Under the pieces are notes generated by a model that saw nothing but the letters and a program-made list of their open reading frames with translations, was not told where the DNA came from and did not search any database. A DNA stretch of 64,000 nt from Embiotoca jacksoni. Taxonomy: Eukaryota > Chordata > Actinopteri > Embiotocidae. Made by a program: the position numbers and the translations under genes. Below are positions 49,772 to 62,000 of the stretch, one piece after another. The stretch's first letter is position 1. Each line of letters starts with the position of its first letter. The DNA lies in NCBI GenBank assembly GCA_022577435.1, contig JAKOON010000011.1:10284992-10348991 (forward strand). Reading direction: 5' to 3'.

Positions 49772-52170
49772 GTGAAGGGAAACGTACGGTGACTTATGTC
49801 TTTCTCGTTAGCTCGTGTACAAAATGCCTTAGAAACAGAATGTGTACCTTTTTTGTTCCGATATCGAGGAAGCTGGGTAGATTTAGTGGGCGGGGCTGGG
49901 GTGGGTTTAGTGGGCGGGGCCGTGGTGGTTTAGTGGGCGGGGCCGGGCCGGGGCGGGTGGATCGGGTGCTCGTCACATTTCGATTGACAGGTCCATCCGC
50001 CGTGTCGGATGACCATCTGTACTTTTATTTATACGTGTTTCTGAAACATTCGGGTTGTTTTGCAGCACATTTATTTTGTACATTTTGTATTACCTATAGA
50101 CCAATGCTTCTACAGAATGCTGGTGGTAGTTAATGCTCTACATTTTTATACTACTTTTTTTAATTCGTAGTTAAGATACTTAGCAATACTTCTATTTATG
50201 GCCCCGGGTAAAACAATGAGATGCAAACTCTTTTTAAAAAACATGTATATATTCTGTTCAAGAGGATTCTAATTTCAGACATCAAAACAAACACAATTTG
50301 TTACTATTAAGTTCACCATATTTAAGAATCAGCTGGTATTTCTGTGGTTTTGATGACTAAAACAAACAAAAAAAAACTAGTTTTGACACTCAATAAGATT
50401 GAAGTATGAGGCAATCTTGTGTTGATCATGCAAAGTCAAAACATTACAATAGAACACAGAAATTACTGAAATAAATTTTTCTCCTTATGTTTTTTTTTTT
50501 AGCATATATTTTATTTTTTAATATTAAAGACACAACGCACATTTGAATTATTGTCTAGTAAAAGTTCAAATAACACGAAAGTTTCCGCAAATGGCAAAAA
50601 AAAAAAAAAATCTGTTTAAATACAAAGGTATGTGAAGGTTTGTTGGATTAAATATCTACAGATAGGTACCGTCTCTATAACCTTGACTGGCTTACACGAC
50701 CATCTCCTTAGTGTTTCCCTTTGTCAGATTTTCTATTTATAAATTCTTCAACTAATGACACCGTCTGCGTTCCTGCTCTTTGTAAATATATTTATTTGCT
50801 TGCTGTTGCAGATCCAAGGGTGCTTTAGAGAAAACGTTTTGGGACAATACACTTATTCGCCGTCTACGAGAAGATCAATAACTTTATCATGACCGAACAC
50901 TCGGCACGATGCTAAAGTCTGGAAATGGTCAGTCTGGCATAAAGATTGGAAACGGAGGGAAAGAAAAGAAAATACGCCCTGATTCAGCTTTCTTGACCAT
51001 TTGCACAAAGGAGCTACTTTAAAAAAAAAAACAATCATGAATTAAATCAATAAAATATGTTATTTGAAGTCAGCTTAACGACATTAAACCAAATAAAAAT
51101 CCACCGGCGTTAAAGGTCACTGATTAGCTGGTTAGCTTTTCGATGGACTAGTTTTGTTACATTTTGTTCTACAGTATAATCTAAGATTTAGCTTTGATCT
51201 TTTTTTAGGTAATATACTAAACCCAGTGAATGAGATAATGGAGCTTAAATAACTGAATTTAAATGCTATGAAACAGGAATGTGGGAAAATTAATATCTTT
51301 TGTTGTTTTTTTTTCTTTTTCAAAAATGTAACATTTCTATGGCAAAATATTTAAAAATATTGCGGCAAACATTTTGGCCAATTGACGGGTGTTGATTGGT
51401 GGATTTTTTTTCATTTGGACATAACCATGCTAGCTGTTTCCCTTTGTTTCCAGTCTTTATGCTAAGCTAAGCTGATCATGCCCTGGTGAATAGATTTATT
51501 TCCCAAAATATCACACTATTTCTTTAAAAACCTTGAATTTCCTTTTTTTTTTTTTTTTTATCTATTAATAGCAGCTTTGTTAAAATTGATGTCCAAAGAC
51601 AGATGTGGCTGTTGTACCAAACGTTATCCATCCTTTAATACGTCTCTACAGCCTGTCGAGGTCATAGAGAAGATTTCCCATAAACGACAACAAATCCACT
51701 TCTTCAAGTTTTTTTTTTTTTTTTTTTTTTGCATATTCAGTATGTTGTTGAATTCTAGGATTTTCTTTCTGATTTACTGTTTTAATTTTATTCAACGACA
51801 ACAAAGACAAACATCAGTGTTAACCACAAAGAACGGAGTCCTATGTTAACAAGGAAGTCAATTTCAGGAAATACACTGTGTGTAAAACGTGAAGTTAAAC
51901 TTTTACCTTCCGTCTCAACACGTCCCCTCCCTCCTTGGACAGTAGCATTGTGTTACATGTGTGAAATGTTTTCTTATGAACCTTTCTAAAAAAAATATAT
52001 ACATATGTTACACTTTGGATTATTCTGTTTTTTTATGTGGAACTAATGCAATAAATCCCTGAGGGGGCGAAACTGAGCTGTTGACCATTTTAGGACACGA
52101 TAGATCTTTGCTGTTGTAGCGTTGAATAAATCTTAATGCTGGGGTTTAGGTAACCATGAATAAAGATGTA
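49718..52170 (+). other. Probable 3' UTR of kmt5a
   Basis: The stretch after the stop codon lacks long ORFs. It begins with an A tract (49741-49770) and a GC-rich tandem block of TTAGTGGGCGGGGC-like units (about 49878-49945), then turns AT-rich. AATAAA hexamers occur at 52125-52130 and 52159-52164, and the second is a reasonable end point. An earlier AATAAA near 50471 could give a short form. The end is inferred from hexamers only. Confidence 0.45.
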
Positions 52171-53229
52171 ATATGCAATTAACAGGACTCGGCTTCTGCT
52201 TCATTCTTATATTATATTAAAAGAAGGATTGTCTTTTAAAATGGGTTTGAATGAGTGCACAATTTGCATGAAAGCACAACAATGTGACTTCAGTGTCCTT
52301 TCATGTGGACACTTTTGTACTCGAGGGATAGTTAGTGGTTTAAAAGATGTAAAATTATTACTTTGAACTGTTTATTTCAGACAATAAATGAAAAAAAAAA
52401 AAGTTGCAGTAGATCCAGAGGATGCAGTTTTGCATTATATTTTTTTTCTAATAATTGGTAGTTGTGGCAATAGATTTTCCTCTTTAGGAGGAAATAAAGT
52501 GAAGTAAAGGTAAATAAATAAGACATTTACTTCACATTGGTAAATCATTCCGGGCTGTATGATCAGGGTTTGACCATGAAGCAGATATTATAGACAATTT
52601 TATGAGGTGTTTCATATAGTAATTTTACAGAAACCTCATCTTTAAGTTTACACTAATAATTGTAACGTAGCCCGGATGGTAACACTTTGATAAGACAGTT
52701 TTTAAAGGGTTTATAAGCTGTAATTAATGTCTTTATTAAAGGTAATAAATCGTTTACTAATATTTTATACATGAGTTATGAATAATTAGCAAGAACTATG
52801 TTTGGGTTGCCGGATTGTAAAAAAACAAAAACCTCCTCTGGCAGAATGCTTTATTTTTTTGTCGTTTTAGCTCTGTGGATCATTTAGAAGATGAAGAAAT
52901 AATTAATTGATCATAAAAATAGTTGTGGATAATGTTTCTGATTAGTTTTCAACCAAATTTGTTGCTGATTTGGATTACGCTCCAGGATAAACAAACAAAA
53001 AAAACCCCGAATAAAGTAATGTTTAAGTAACAAAGATTTAAAATTTAAAATACAAAAATGTAGGTTTATTTAATTGAGCAATATATAACTTGTACGTTTG
53101 CATCATTTTTTTAGCTGTTTATTTTTAGTGTAATTATCAAAGCAGAAACTCCCGACTGTTATTATGCAGGTAATTTAAAAAGAAAAAAGAAAGAAAAAAA
53201 AGACGCAAACTCGTCAAATGTTGCAGACT
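52171..53229. other. Intergenic AT-rich DNA between converging kmt5a and rilpl1
   Basis: No exon, RNA gene or recognised repeat is seen. The human locus carries RILPL2 and SNRNP35 between KMT5A and RILPL1, but no splice-bounded coding sequence resembling either was found here. Confidence 0.4.
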
Positions 53230-56094
53230 TTTATTACCGAGGAGATGTTTGAATTTAATAAAGCACTGATCCATTCTTTGTATCTTAAATATGTGTTTTA
53301 ATGGGGTTCAGAGGAGACTTGGACACGAGAGATGGCCGTCGAAACAACGACCACTCGGGCTTCGCGTGATTTCCCTTTAAAATGTTCCACTTCATGTCTG
53401 AAAACTGTCCCTTTGACGTCCGGATATAGTCCAGAATAAAAAAAAATCATCTCTTCATCATATATTTTCTGTCGTAAGTAAAACGGGGGGAAACTTCTTT
53501 GACACGCGCTCTTTTTGTAGCCTCGTTAAAACGCTCCTGTCCTTCATACGTTCGTTTATTATTCCACCCAGCTCGGCGAGTATGAACGAAGATAAAGTGC
53601 TACTACTGTTAAAACACACCATGACACCGCCTCTCGGAGAGGGAGGGGGGAGAGGGAGGGAGGGAGTCAGCTGTTAAAGCACGAGGAGCGTTTCTAAAGA
53701 AAACACACACACTTCCGCTTTATTTGAACACGTTTCCTACAACATTCTGAGAAACATCTGAACTCTTCTTGTGATGCAGCGTCATGATTTTGCACCGTTT
53801 TCGTAGCTTTAATACCCCATTTATATTTAAGGGCTTGTATAAATGATGCATACAAGCACAGGTTCTAGTAGGTATTTCAACAAAGCTAAATTTTGTATAT
53901 TCTTCTACATGATGCGTGCCAAAAATTTGCAGATATTTGGGCTTATTCAGGATCTTTTCTTTAACCTTTTAGCAGCAAGACGTGCAAATAAAATGGACTT
54001 TTATTTAATTAAGGTCACATTAGAGGCTCATAAACTGTACATGCTCCATTTATGGAAGGAGAATTTTATAGGATAAGGCTGATAAAGTTAAGTGATAAAG
54101 GCAGCTCTCTTCTTAAATTTAATATTGTGTAATTGAGGCTATGAGGTACGCGAGTTTAATCATGAAATCAAAGCTATTGAATAACTTATTTTGCATTTGT
54201 TCTCTTAATCGGCAAAGAAGATGGTTGTTTATTTTAACCCGATTTGGTTTAGCTGGTGATACTGAAGTCGTTGTCATCAAACTGTTGGTTTGCACGTGCG
54301 CAGTGAAGCTTTGGCGCAGTTAGGTTTACATGAGGAGGATAGTTTCAGGCTTTAGGAAGCAAATACTAGTGGAATTCATGTTAAATCTATTGCTGTTTCG
54401 TGGAGGAGACATTTTTGAAATAATGTATGGAAGCCCATTAGTGTCAAGAAAAGAAACAAATGTTAAAAGTTAAGCATGATAAATATAAAAATGTTTGTGC
54501 TACAAATTCTGAAATTCTGAAAAACAATGATGAATTAATGACTGAAATTTATGCAAATTCAAAACTGATGACTCACTAAGTGAAAACTGTTTAAAAATAA
54601 AGACAATGACGACTTAACGTGTAAAAATGATCAGATACTACTATTTATTATAAATAGATTATTAAGTCAAAATTATGGGAAAAAAAATTATGTAATAAAA
54701 TGAATGAATGAATGAAAGCTGTGACTGCTCAAACTGAGATGTTGAGTCATGATAATGGAATACTGCAAATAAAAATGGCATAATAAATTCAACTAAGATG
54801 ACTTTGTGATGATTTATTAGATTAAATTCACGATATCTTAAATTAACATAATAAAATAGTAAAAAAAAAAAATCAGCACTTAATAAATAAAAGTCATGTT
54901 AATTCAAAACTATAAAGACTCATTGAGTCCAAACTGAGTTACAAAACTCAAAATGATGGATTACTAAAAACAATCATGACTGAAGAAGTACAAGTCTTGG
55001 TAAGTAAAAACTATAACCACTCTCTAATTCAAATTTGTGAGTAAAACATCTGGTGACCAAGAAAGTCAACGTTATAAAAGACTAAAAAACAACTGAATTG
55101 TTTTAGATATAAAGTCAAAATCATGAGTTATTAGGTCAAACTCATGAAATACTAAACTTGCAAAATACTTACTAAACCTGTAGTAAGGAGGTTTAACCCT
55201 GTTGTTAGACTAAATGTAAATATTGTAAGTAAACACAATAAAAACTCTCTACATCAAAATTATGATGTCAAAGTTAAACGTAATAACCTATCAAATCAAT
55301 ACGAAATAATAGAAGTCAAAATGTGGCTTTTTATCACGTCACTTTTACTTATCATTAGTATTTTAAATTTTAACCACACCAACCGTTTAATGTAGTTATT
55401 CCTTTTAGTGGCACAAATGGGCTTCCATACGCACACTGAATAATCTGAATAAACCTGTCTGCATCTCTAAATTGTTATGAAATGCAACACTGTATACGCA
55501 GGCCTCTATTAGATTTATAGATCTGCATAGTTTGAATCGTCACACTGCTGGTGATGGACCGACGAGCTGCTCACATGAAATATTTAAAATGCATTCCTGG
55601 GTTGCTCTCCTCAGAAAACTGCAGCGACCGTGCAGGTTGGAGTTTTTTTTGTTTTTCTACGAGGGAAACGCGCGTCCTTCACTCAACATTAACCCCCTTT
55701 CGAAACGATCTCTTTCTACGAAAGTCATGAAATTAAACGAATGCATCGGTGCCGATCACTTCACTCAGCGCCACGTCAACCACCTGCCGCGCTGCAACAA
55801 CTTTCCACTTACCATCCTACGACCTGAGTTTACCCTCCTCTCTGCACACGGATTCCTACACAAACCAAAAATACTTTCCGGCATTTTTTTTTTTTTTTAA
55901 AACAGTCTATATGTGCCATCGCTCGTATGTTTATATACTTTTTTTTTTTTTTATCTTCTTCAAGCGCGTCAGTTCCCTCCTCCTTTTGTGTGAGCCCTCT
56001 CACCTCGAGCACGTTTCAGCTGCGGTGCGTCACTAGCGGTGGTTCGGTGTGCAGTTGGGCGATGGGAGTGTTTAAGAGTTTTAGTCCGGTGACT
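53230..56094 (-). other. Possible rilpl1 3' UTR and intergenic AT-rich DNA
   Basis: Downstream of the rilpl1 stop no coding exon is recognised. TTTATT at 53230-53235 (AATAAA on minus) is a possible distal poly(A) signal, just before T-rich DNA. Several other TTTATT hexamers occur in the interval, so the real end is uncertain. The 54480-55350 part is made of simple AT-rich sequence with many ACTAAA/AAACTCA-like words but no clean tandem period. Confidence 0.3.
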
Positions 56095-59000
56095 CTACAT
56101 GTGCTGTAACGCCTCCTGCGCCTGTTCCGTGTACACGTCGTCTTTCCCCGCCCACGCGGCGAAGCCGCCGTCGAGCTGCATGCCCCGCTGCGAGCTCCGC
56201 TGCTTGTCGCGAGAGAAGAAACTAAACCTGAGAAGGAGAAGAAGAAGAAGAAGAAGAAGAAGAAGAAGAAGAAGAAGAAGAAGGAGAGAGAGAAAAGACA
56301 CAGGTGGTGGTTCGTTAGTATGAAGTGTTTGAACTGAACGTCATCTCACGTGTGAAGCGGTGTTAAAGAGTTTAATGGCAGCGATACATTAAAACTGCAA
56401 TTAAAATTAATCGTGACGCGTTTTGTGGAATTACAAGGGACGACGACAAAGTTCAGAGACTGCTCCTGTTACGTTTGAACAGCGCGCAGCACAGTGATGC
56501 ACACACAAGCTTTAACTTTAATGAGGAAGTATTCCACCTGTCCCTCGTTGTCCTTCCCTCCCTGCTGTATTTAGTCTGTGCGCTCTTCTTCTTCCCTCCT
56601 TGTCAGTTTGTTTCAGTTACCTGTCCGTTACTGCGTCTTTTGAAACACAAAACCACCTGAACTGTGGCGCCACGGCAACAGGGTTCTCTAAACTTGAGAC
56701 CAAAAGGTTGACCTCAAAAATCTGATGTTTCTCTGCTCCAGTTTCAGGTCCTCGGTGAAATCACAAATGTTCACGTACCAGCAATCACGTGTGGATGTAC
56801 TTCCTCATGAAGGTTGTTGCTTCCTGCTGCTCCGTGTGCATCACCGCGCTGCGTTCAGGAACACTCTCTGAACCACCGTCAACAAATGAAGCTGCATCGA
56901 TGTTAAAATCTGTGATTTTGTTCGTGGATCTGCTGCTGACGTTTAAAAGTCTATTTCCTCTAAACTCCAACACTTAAAACATCAACAGGGTTGTTTTTCT
57001 TTTTGTCTTTCAAGTTTTTTTGTGCTGACATTAACGTGCATAAACTGGTCGTCTGTAAACTCATCACAGCAGATAATAAAATAAAACATATTTAATCAGT
57101 TACTATGACACTATAAAAGCACTTTTAGTTTGTAGATTATTGTTCATGAGTTGCAGAGGTTGGTCAGTGAGGGAAAAGAGGACAGACTACACAGACTATT
57201 CTGACTGGCTGATTCTTACGATCCGCAATCATCCCATTGGAGGACGACACCCGAGACAGCCCCACAATCAGCCAATCAGAATACTAGAGGTGCAGAAAAA
57301 AGGGGGAGGAGCCCCGGCACATGCAAAACTGGGTTGTGTGTGTGGGGAGGGGCGGGAGGGGAGAGGGGTAGAGGCTGTTAGCTGAGAGGGTGATGGTGAC
57401 TCTGAAGCCAGCCAAATATATATAGAGTCATACAAGCGACATGAGGCGTCTGATTGGCTGTAAAGTGGGGTCATCTGGGATCAAACCAGCCGCCACCATC
57501 GGCATTATGGCTGTGAAGATCCTGTTACACAGAGGTAAGAGACACAAACAGGAAGAGACACACACGGAGAGGAGGAGGAGGAGGGGGAAGGGAGAGGATG
57601 GACAGGGGGAGACATCAACCTTTGACCTCTGTTTGACCTGAACCTCATTCACACTCAAGTCACGCCCGATTCAGCTTAGTGCCGACAGAAAAATATCCCG
57701 AAAACTGTTTGTACGAGGACAAATATCATGTGATATTCTGTTTGAAGTTTAACTGTACAAACATTAAGATGCCATAAAAACTTATAATTTACCAGAAGAA
57801 AATACAACATGTAAAAACCAAAATACAGTGAGTGCACTCGGGCTTTGAAAAGTGTCAAATTAATTGTTCTAATATAAGAGTTAAGTAATAAAATCCAGTG
57901 TTTCCCTTCGATTGGGACCCCCTGCCTCCCCCCTGAAAGAAACAACGCGAAATGGATCAGCAAATATACCTCTGCAGTTGTTAATGTAGCTGCGCGACCC
58001 GCCAAAGTAAAAGTATATTTGTGGGAAACACTGGTCAGACTAAAAGCCGAAGAACTTTTTACCAGCATGCAACCAAAGCTCGCTCAAACATGATTGGTCA
58101 ATGCTCCTCGGACTACAAACGGAAACCAGAAGGCCTCTAAAATCCCGTCTTATTCTCTACAGATCCTGTATTCCCAACTGTTTACAGAGATTACACTCGA
58201 TTCTTCTCATTCAAATCAGATTATTTACAAAATTCATAAATACGGTGAATCAGCAGCAGCAGCGTTGTGCAGAGCTGCAGTCCAACAGTTACACATTAAC
58301 CAATCATTGTACAACTGTGCTTCAAAAAGTGCTTTAACTCAGACGTCCTGCGGGGAGGGAGAGACAGCGACGTGCCGCTTTTAGCCGGCGAGGATGTTTT
58401 TTGAGCTCCTGTCACGATTTGATGACTAACTGGAAACAACGCGTGAACAACATAACCGCGGCGTGAAAATATTTTCCTGCCGAGTCAGAGACACGTTTTG
58501 CATCTTTAGCCGACCAAACAGGAACTGCAGCATCAATCTGAGGTGCTCGGACACGAGCGATTTCTGTTTATGCTCCTTTATCCTGCGGGAGATGTTGTAT
58601 TTAATAAACAGCGATAGTTACTGTTCAGATCAGGACTTTGTGATGAAAGCAGAGCACTCGGCTCTGATGTCTCACAGGAACCAGATGGACGGGACTTTCA
58701 ACGCGTTGGTGAGCTGCTGTGTTTGTTTTTACAGGAAGTGAGCGTCTGAATGGACTGTTTCCAAAACTAAAATAATATCAGAAGACGGAAGAAGCAGACA
58801 CCAACACCCTCCGACCCGTCCGCTGCCGCCGAGGACACGTTGCTTCACGTCATGTGTGAATGTTTGGACATGCAGGGACCAAATGATCAGCGCATGCAAA
58901 GCAAACCTTTAACTCGGACAGTTAACCACAGGAGGTGAGATTAGAACAGTGTGTGTGCGTGTGTGTGTGCGTGGGCATGCGCGTGCGAGAAAACAACATA

Positions 59001-62000
59001 CAGGCGTTTGATTCCTGACTCCGGCTGAGCGGACGATCGGGAGCGAGTCCTAAGTTCAGGGGACGGAGACGGCGTCACCGTCTCGTCTTCTGCTTCGTCG
59101 CTGCGAAGACACGGACCGTCGTTATTAACAACATTCAACACGTGGATAGAAAAACAAACAATCACACACTAAAAAAAAAAAAAAATAAAAAAAAAAAGAG
59201 CACATTTAGGAGGAAAAAAGTCCCCGAAGACAGAATTATGCTTTTATAATAATTTATCTCTCCGAGTCCGGTGTACCTTTTGTAGTAGGCAAGCTCCTCC
59301 TGCAGCAGGAAGACTTTGGCCTTGAGCTCGTTCCTCTCGTGCAGGACGTCCCTCAGCTCCTGCAGGGTGAAGCGGGGCCTGTTGGGGTCCTTGGGGTCCA
59401 GGCCTCCCGACTCCTCCTCGCACAGCGCCTCCTGCCGGGACAGAAATGCATCACACGGAGTAAACTCACCCAGAGGGGAAGAAAGGCAGAAAGGAAGGAA
59501 GTGAGGGGTACCTGGGTGAAATATTGGAACACAGCAGGCATGTCTTCGTCGTACATCGCCTCCTAGTGGGCAAATGTCGGACTACAAGTGAGACCCTTTT
59601 CTTTTGTTTTGTTCCAATACATGTTTCGGTTCGCCCCTCCCTCCGGACTGTAAACTAAAACCTTGTTACCTGTTTTTTTTTTTTTGTAACTCAGCACACC
59701 AGAGACAACCACAGTCTGTTACAGAAAACACATGCAGCCGACAGAAGTCACTCATGCACTGAGCAAAAAAAAAAACAGTGTCATTAATAAATACTCTGTG
59801 CACACAGTCCAACTGAAATCACACATTTTTATCAGGTAATAATGATGTTTTATAGTATTTTATTGTCAATAGTTTGTTTATCTTTAAAAGGAAAAGATAC
59901 TCTGTGTGTCTGTGATTGTCTCCTCCAGCAGGGGTCAGACTTTAGGGGTTTCGGTGTCGGGATTAGTTGGGCAACAAGAGTCTGTGATTGTTTCTTCTTC
60001 TACTATCCCACAATATTTAAAAATGTATATGTATTTATATTTAAATATATATATATATATTCGACCTGTTTTTAGTGAAGGAATGTAAAAGTGGAATGCT
60101 TCTACTTTAAAGCAGCAGCAGGAAATGTTGGGTTTACATCAGCTGTCACTGCCGCTCTCTCAGATTTATTGGCGAAGGTTAGGGTAAGAATATCAGCCAA
60201 TCAGAGGCAGAGAAGGGCAGGTTGCATATTCACCATCCTAGGAAAAAAAACATGCGTAGAACTAATCGGGTTTCTGGTTTGGATCGGGAAGTGACGGTAA
60301 CCAGACTATACAGAAAGATGGATGACCTTACAGCTCCCCAAATGTGAACACAAAATATTTTCACCGCCCCCTGGTGGCTGGTTGCAGTACAGGTCATAAG
60401 CTCCGCCCCCTCCATGTTCACTAATGGGACATAAGTCAAAAAAATTTAAAAAAATCTAATTACACCTTAAATAAAAGTTTCTGTCATATAAAATACTTCT
60501 TATCGCGTTGATGTTTGTTCAAAGTGTTAATTTATCTGATCCGTTTTTTTTTTTTGTTTTTTTTTAAAAAATTATTATTAGTTATTTGACTCTATAAAAA
60601 GGGTGCACGTCGTCATTGTGATTGACAGCTGCTCTGAATAGTCATGGAGGCGCCTGCAGACCTCTGTTCAGGAATCATGTGCAGTAAACTCACTGATGCA
60701 GTTTTCTCAGAGAGTAGAAGTGTGCGTTCACATTTTGAGAAGGCAGGAGAAATTTGTAAATTTCAGTTGGACTGTAAACTACCATTCCTACTATCAAGAG
60801 TTTCAGTACCACGGTGCATTCAAGGACAACTCAGAGTGTATTAGAGGCCGAGCTCTGGCAGCGGTCTATATTTAGAAAGGTAATCGGTGCGGCCGTCCAG
60901 AAGGTCTCACCCAGTTGGCCTTTCCGACACTCTGTTAGTTCGCCAACACCCATGCGGAGCCGCGTCAGCACTTCTATCATGGGTCGCAGGGAGGTTAGTC
61001 TTTTAAGCTTTTGCTTCTGTTTCTACCTGCAGTAACGGGGCGGTGCTTCTGGTTGGGAGGAGTGCGGGAGTGGGTTAGAGGCCAGGACTATCACAGCACT
61101 CTGGGTTTTTTTTTACAATGAGCTCTACGGCATTACCCAGAGCAACCCCGCCTCGTCCTCCTCCCCGTCCTCGTGTACCTCCGGGCTGAGGGACCCGCAC
61201 AGGGGCTGCGGGGCCGGATCAAACCCACCCGGCATCAGCTCAGAGGGGTCAGGTGTGTTTGACCAGCCCTCAGCGCCCACAGCTTTAACACGCTGGTGGA
61301 GTAAAACACAGTTTATTATACGTTTACTGAGTGTTAGCCTCGCTTAGCACGACAAATGGAAGCGGGGTCAGCGAGATTCGCGATTTTCCTCATCTTGCGG
61401 TTTTTATGCTAAGCTAAGCTAACGCCATTTGGCTCCAGCTTCTTGTTTAACTGATGAATGTCACCCGTGGATTCTTCCCGTCTTAATTAGGAATCACTTG
61501 TGAGGAATTCTGGGTTAATTAAGGCTTTTGACATCAACTTCCTTCACTCGAGCAGAAAACTTGAACAGTTTCGAGGATATTTCACTGGGAAAATATTTGT
61601 TCCAAATTTTCCCTCTTTGTGTCGGCTGGTGCCACTGAGTGTTACCATGGAAACAAAAGTATTATCGTGCGTTATAAGCAAGTGGGAATTGGGAAAAATT
61701 GGAGTTGAAACCGGCAACATGGAAACGGTGCTCAATTTCTGCAGCCAGAATACAGAAAAGTTGAATCTTAACATTTAACACGGCTGCTGAGCCAGCGAGG
61801 CTACGCTAACCACGTCTGGATATCCCACTTCATTTTCAGAACAGGTTCATTTCATCCTTTCACCGCCAACGCTGCCACGTCAGGTGACTTCGACAGACGA
61901 TCAGATGTGTTTTCTTCGGGAACTTTCCGACTTCCTAGTCGCTCACGAACGCACCTTTAGCTCCAAGTTAGCCTGCGAGCTAACATTTTAGACTAGAAAG

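Noticed and set aside
53843..54323. Two short ORFs between kmt5a and rilpl1
   Set aside because: AT-rich, no recognisable domains or splice context; likely chance ORFs in untranslated or intergenic DNA.
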